DNA from: Betaproteobacteria bacterium
GTDB lineage: Bacteria; Pseudomonadota; Gammaproteobacteria; Burkholderiales; Usitatibacteraceae
NCBI GenBank assembly: GCA_025362705.1
Contig: JANYFH010000341.1
Span: 1 to 8,386 of the forward strand
Reading direction: 5' to 3'
DNA length: 8,386 nucleotides
Shown here piece after piece: positions 6,343-8,386 of this stretch (positions within the stretch are counted from its first letter, which is position 1; every line of letters begins with the position of its first letter). A program made the translations under genes and the position numbers. Under the pieces are notes generated by a model. That model saw only the letters and a program-made list of their open reading frames with translations. It did not search any database and was not told the origin of the DNA.

Positions 6343-7311
6343 ATGCGCATTTTGGTCACAGGCAGTTCGGGTCACTTGGGCGAAGCGCTGGTGCGGACCT
6401 TGCGGGAAACAACTCACGACGTAGTCGGCCTTGATGTTTTGCCTTCCCCGTTTACCACGGCTGTCGGTTCAATCGCGGATCGCAGCCTTGTCAATCGATA
6501 CATGCGCGGAATCGGCGCTGTTTTGCATACTGCGACACTGCATAAGCCCCACGTCGCCACACACTCCCGGCAGGATTTCGTCGATACCAACATTGCCGGC
6601 ACGCTCAATCTTCTAGAAGAAGCGGTAGCGGTCGGCGTCACATCGTTTGTGTTCACCAGCACAACGAGCGTGTACGGCGACGCCTTGATTCCGCCTGTTG
6701 GTGCACCCGCTGCATGGATCACGGAAGACGTGGTGCCGATTGCCAAGAATATTTATGGTGTGACGAAAATCGCTGCAGAAAATCTGTGCCAGCTTTTTCA
6801 TCGTAACCAGAAACTTCCCTGCCTTGTGCTGAGGACGTCGCGCTTCTTTCCGGAAGCCGATGATGACGAGAAGACACGCGACTCGTATCCTGACGCAAAT
6901 ATCAAAGCCAATGAATATCTTTACAGGCGCGTTGCGATCGAGGATGTGGTCGGCGCGCATTTACTCGCAGTTGAGCGGGCACCTTCGATCGGCTTTGATC
7001 GCTATATCATCAGTGCGACAACACCGTTCACGATTGAGGATCTGCGCGAATTGCGCATCGATGCACCTGCTGTCATGCGGCGAAGAGTGCCTTCACATGA
7101 AGCTGATTACGCCGCGCGCGGCTGGAAGATATTTCCTGGCATCGACCGCGTGTATGTGAACTCGCACGCGCGGCAGAACTTGGGCTGGCAGCCGCAAACA
7201 GATTTTTTGCAGGTGCTCGAGTTATTGCGTTCGGGAGCCGGTGTCGCCGGTCCACTCGCACAGAGCATTGGCTCCAAGGGTTACCACCCTGAAGCCATTG
7301 CAACGAAGTAA
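6343..7311 (+). CDS. NAD-dependent epimerase/dehydratase-family (extended SDR) protein
   Basis: Cytoplasmic Rossmann-fold oxidoreductase of the extended short-chain dehydrogenase type, probably acting on a nucleotide sugar or similar substrate. The 322-aa protein has the glycine motif GSSGHLG at residues 7-13 and an acidic D31 at the end of the second strand (VVGLD), favouring NAD over NADP. The catalytic set is T107 in FTSTTSVYG (aligned to the usual Ser/Thr), Y138 and K142 in YGVTK. RTSRFFPEADDD and VAIEDVVGAHLLA are typical later conserved segments. The ATG at 6343 is preceded by GGAG (6330-6333) at 9 nt; the reading frame extends upstream to about 6154, but that part has no family similarity. 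The transcript probably ends at the terminator 7394-7421. The exact substrate cannot be read from sequence. Confidence 0.88.
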   Translation: MRILVTGSSGHLGEALVRTLRETTHDVVGLDVLPSPFTTAVGSIADRSLVNRYMRGIGAVLHTATLHKPHVATHSRQDFVDTNIAGTLNLLEEAVAVGVTSFVFTSTTSVYGDALIPPVGAPAAWITEDVVPIAKNIYGVTKIAAENLCQLFHRNQKLPCLVLRTSRFFPEADDDEKTRDSYPDANIKANEYLYRRVAIEDVVGAHLLAVERAPSIGFDRYIISATTPFTIEDLRELRIDAPAVMRRRVPSHEADYAARGWKIFPGIDRVYVNSHARQNLGWQPQTDFLQVLELLRSGAGVAGPLAQSIGSKGYHPEAIATK

Positions 7312-7393
7312 CTTGTTGACTTACCTGGATGTGACTGACATCGCCAGAGCCTTTGTGTCGCGCGGCTTGCAGAGCATTGTCGCCCCGAACACC

Positions 7394-7421
7394 GCGCCAG
7401 TGCTTGTGCGTGGCGTTTTTT
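7394..7421 (+). terminator. Rho-independent terminator after the epimerase-like gene
   Basis: CGCCA (7395-7399) and TGGCG (7411-7415) form a 5-bp stem, extendable by one G-U pair, with an 11-nt loop, followed directly by six T residues (7416-7421). It lies 83 bases after the epimerase stop and just before the convergent methyltransferase stop. On the minus strand there is no T-run after the stem, so it should act mainly on plus-strand transcripts. Confidence 0.65.
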
Positions 7422-7423
7422 AA

Positions 7424-8197
7424 TTACGATGCTTTTGCACGAATGAAGAACTGCCACGTGCATAGTTCGGCAAGTTCATTCGGTGTAACTTTCTCCAAAA
7501 CCATTCGACCGAGCCGAACGGTAGTCTCCGGATTCGATTTGTGTTGTTCATAAAACGGCGTTAGGTTCGCGTCCAGAAAGTGGTTGACGGCTTCCATCCT
7601 GTATCCGGTCTGTGCGAGAAAATTGCCGATCTCTTTCAATGTAAAAAAACGGATGTGGGTAATATCGAGCAGTCCTTTTTCTGCGTAGCTCCACATGCCG
7701 CCATCGAGTAGAGCCCGCAGCAACCCGAGATGGCGCGTGTTTGGAATACTCAGCAGGATTTGCGCATCCGCCGACAAGAAGGGTTTCAATTTCACCATCA
7801 CCCGCCAGGGGTCGTACATGTGCTCAAGCACATCCGCCATGACGACCGTATCGATGCTGCCAGGCGCGATGCCTTCATTTTCAAACTTGAAATCCTCAAA
7901 GTTTCCGCATAGCACCTGATCCAGATGTAGTGCGGCAATCGCGGCAGTCGCGCGATTTGGCTCGATGCCAATGGTGCGGCAATCGGGGTGGAGGGTCTTT
8001 GCGTATTTGCCAAAGTTGCCGGTGGAGCAACCGACATCAAGCAGCACCCTGGGCGGATGCGTCACCATATCGAGTAACTGCGGGCTTAAGTGCTCCTGAT
8101 ACGGCGTCGCGGGTGCGTCTTCAACGTTAAGACAGGTTTGCCAGACATATTGTGTCTCGCTCGCAACGTGTGCGGGCGCGGGTGGCTGAGAGGACAT
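7424..8197 (-). CDS. Class I SAM-dependent methyltransferase
   Basis: Soluble methyltransferase of the UbiG-like / Methyltransf_23 fold, 257 aa from the ATG at 8197. Motif I is DVGCSTGNFG (residues 54-63), E79 in GIEPN is the expected ribose-binding acid, and VVMADVLEHMYDPW (about 118-131) and LLSIPNTRH (about 148-156) are the later core motifs. The segment GLLDITHIRFFTLKEIG resembles methyltransferases found in surface-polysaccharide clusters, which suggests, but does not prove, a glycan or glycan-precursor substrate. A GTG at 8206 gives three more residues; neither start has a clear Shine-Dalgarno. The gene is convergent with the epimerase-like gene and divergent from glyQ. Confidence 0.88.
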   Translation of the reverse strand: MSSQPPAPAHVASETQYVWQTCLNVEDAPATPYQEHLSPQLLDMVTHPPRVLLDVGCSTGNFGKYAKTLHPDCRTIGIEPNRATAAIAALHLDQVLCGNFEDFKFENEGIAPGSIDTVVMADVLEHMYDPWRVMVKLKPFLSADAQILLSIPNTRHLGLLRALLDGGMWSYAEKGLLDITHIRFFTLKEIGNFLAQTGYRMEAVNHFLDANLTPFYEQHKSNPETTVRLGRMVLEKVTPNELAELCTWQFFIRAKAS

Positions 8198-8225
8198 TGC
8201 ATTCACTTTTGAAGGAGTGTGGTCT

Positions 8226-8254
8226 TTGCGTTACGCGGGGCTACCACGTAAAAT
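8226..8254 (+). promoter_or_regulatory. Predicted sigma-70 promoter of glyQ
   Basis: TTGCGT (8226-8231) and TAAAAT (8249-8254, 5 of 6 to TATAAT) are separated by 17 nt. Transcription would begin near 8261, giving a leader of about 26 nt. The position in the 80-90-base gap before glyQ and the good -10 box support it; the -35 box matches only TTG of the consensus. No T-box, riboswitch or attenuator fits in so short a leader. Confidence 0.55.
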
Positions 8255-8286
8255 TGGCAGTTTAGCGCAAGACTTTCCCCGCATTC

Positions 8287-8386
8287 ATGATTACCTTCCA
8301 AGAAGTCATTCTCAAACTCCAGGATTACTGGAACGCCCAAGGTTGCGCGCTGTTGCAGCCGTACGATATGGAAGTCGGCGCAGGTA
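8287..8386 (+). CDS. glyQ: Glycyl-tRNA synthetase alpha subunit, 3' truncated by window edge
   Basis: Catalytic alpha subunit of the heterotetrameric (alpha2 beta2) bacterial glycyl-tRNA synthetase, which charges tRNA-Gly with glycine using ATP. Only 33 codons are visible, but they read MITFQEVILKLQDYWNAQG and then CALLQPYDMEVGAG, the highly characteristic GlyQ N-terminus. The remainder, and presumably glyS, lies beyond the right edge. The ATG at 8287 is fixed by this alignment; no clear Shine-Dalgarno precedes it. In Burkholderiales glyQ commonly follows lnt directly; here it is separated from lnt by the accessory block and has its own promoter. Confidence 0.95.
   Translation, partial: MITFQEVILKLQDYWNAQGCALLQPYDMEVGAG

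Noticed and set aside
8211..8251. Shine-Dalgarno-like GAAGGAG on the + strand with a GTG and a 10-codon frame before glyQ
   Set aside because: Spacing to the GTG is too short and the predicted glyQ transcript starts downstream at about 8261, so it is unlikely to be translated.

Overview
The window looks like a chromosomal segment of a betaproteobacterium, probably of the order Burkholderiales. This rests on the conserved gene order phoH (ybeZ) - ybeY - corC - lnt at the left, glyQ at the right edge, protein sequences of betaproteobacterial type, and moderately GC-rich DNA. The organism is inferred from content only; no database search was possible.

Left block (1-3870, all + strand): a 5'-truncated PhoH-family ATPase, the YbeY endoribonuclease, the CorC-type CBS-domain protein and the apolipoprotein N-acyltransferase Lnt. 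This is the classic RNA-quality / envelope-maintenance cluster. Genes are tightly packed (5 nt between phoH and ybeY, 81 nt before corC, 28 nt before lnt) and probably co-transcribed at least in part.

Middle block (3871-8206): an accessory insert of about 4.4 kb in the position where lnt and glyQ are usually neighbours in Burkholderiales. It holds (i) a divergent regulator/target module: a NIPSNAP-family protein and an antibiotic-biosynthesis-monooxygenase-like (ABM) protein, translationally coupled on the - strand, facing an unusual 230-aa ArsR-family regulator on the + strand, with a perfect 8-8-8 inverted repeat over the regulator's -10 box and start codon; (ii) an orphan four-helix membrane protein on the - strand; (iii) an NAD-dependent epimerase/dehydratase-like SDR protein on the + strand; and (iv) a class I SAM-dependent methyltransferase on the - strand. 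The last two converge on a rho-independent terminator.

Right edge (8287-8386): the first 33 codons of glyQ, glycyl-tRNA synthetase alpha subunit, with a good sigma-70-type promoter of its own.

The most interesting part is the divergent NIPSNAP-ABM/ArsR module. Its two putative small-molecule enzymes are both dimeric alpha/beta-barrel folds, their substrate is unknown, and the regulator lacks the classical ArsR metal box but carries a C-terminal CxxC. Its mRNA is predicted to be leaderless. No transposase, integrase, CRISPR array, tRNA or rRNA was seen.
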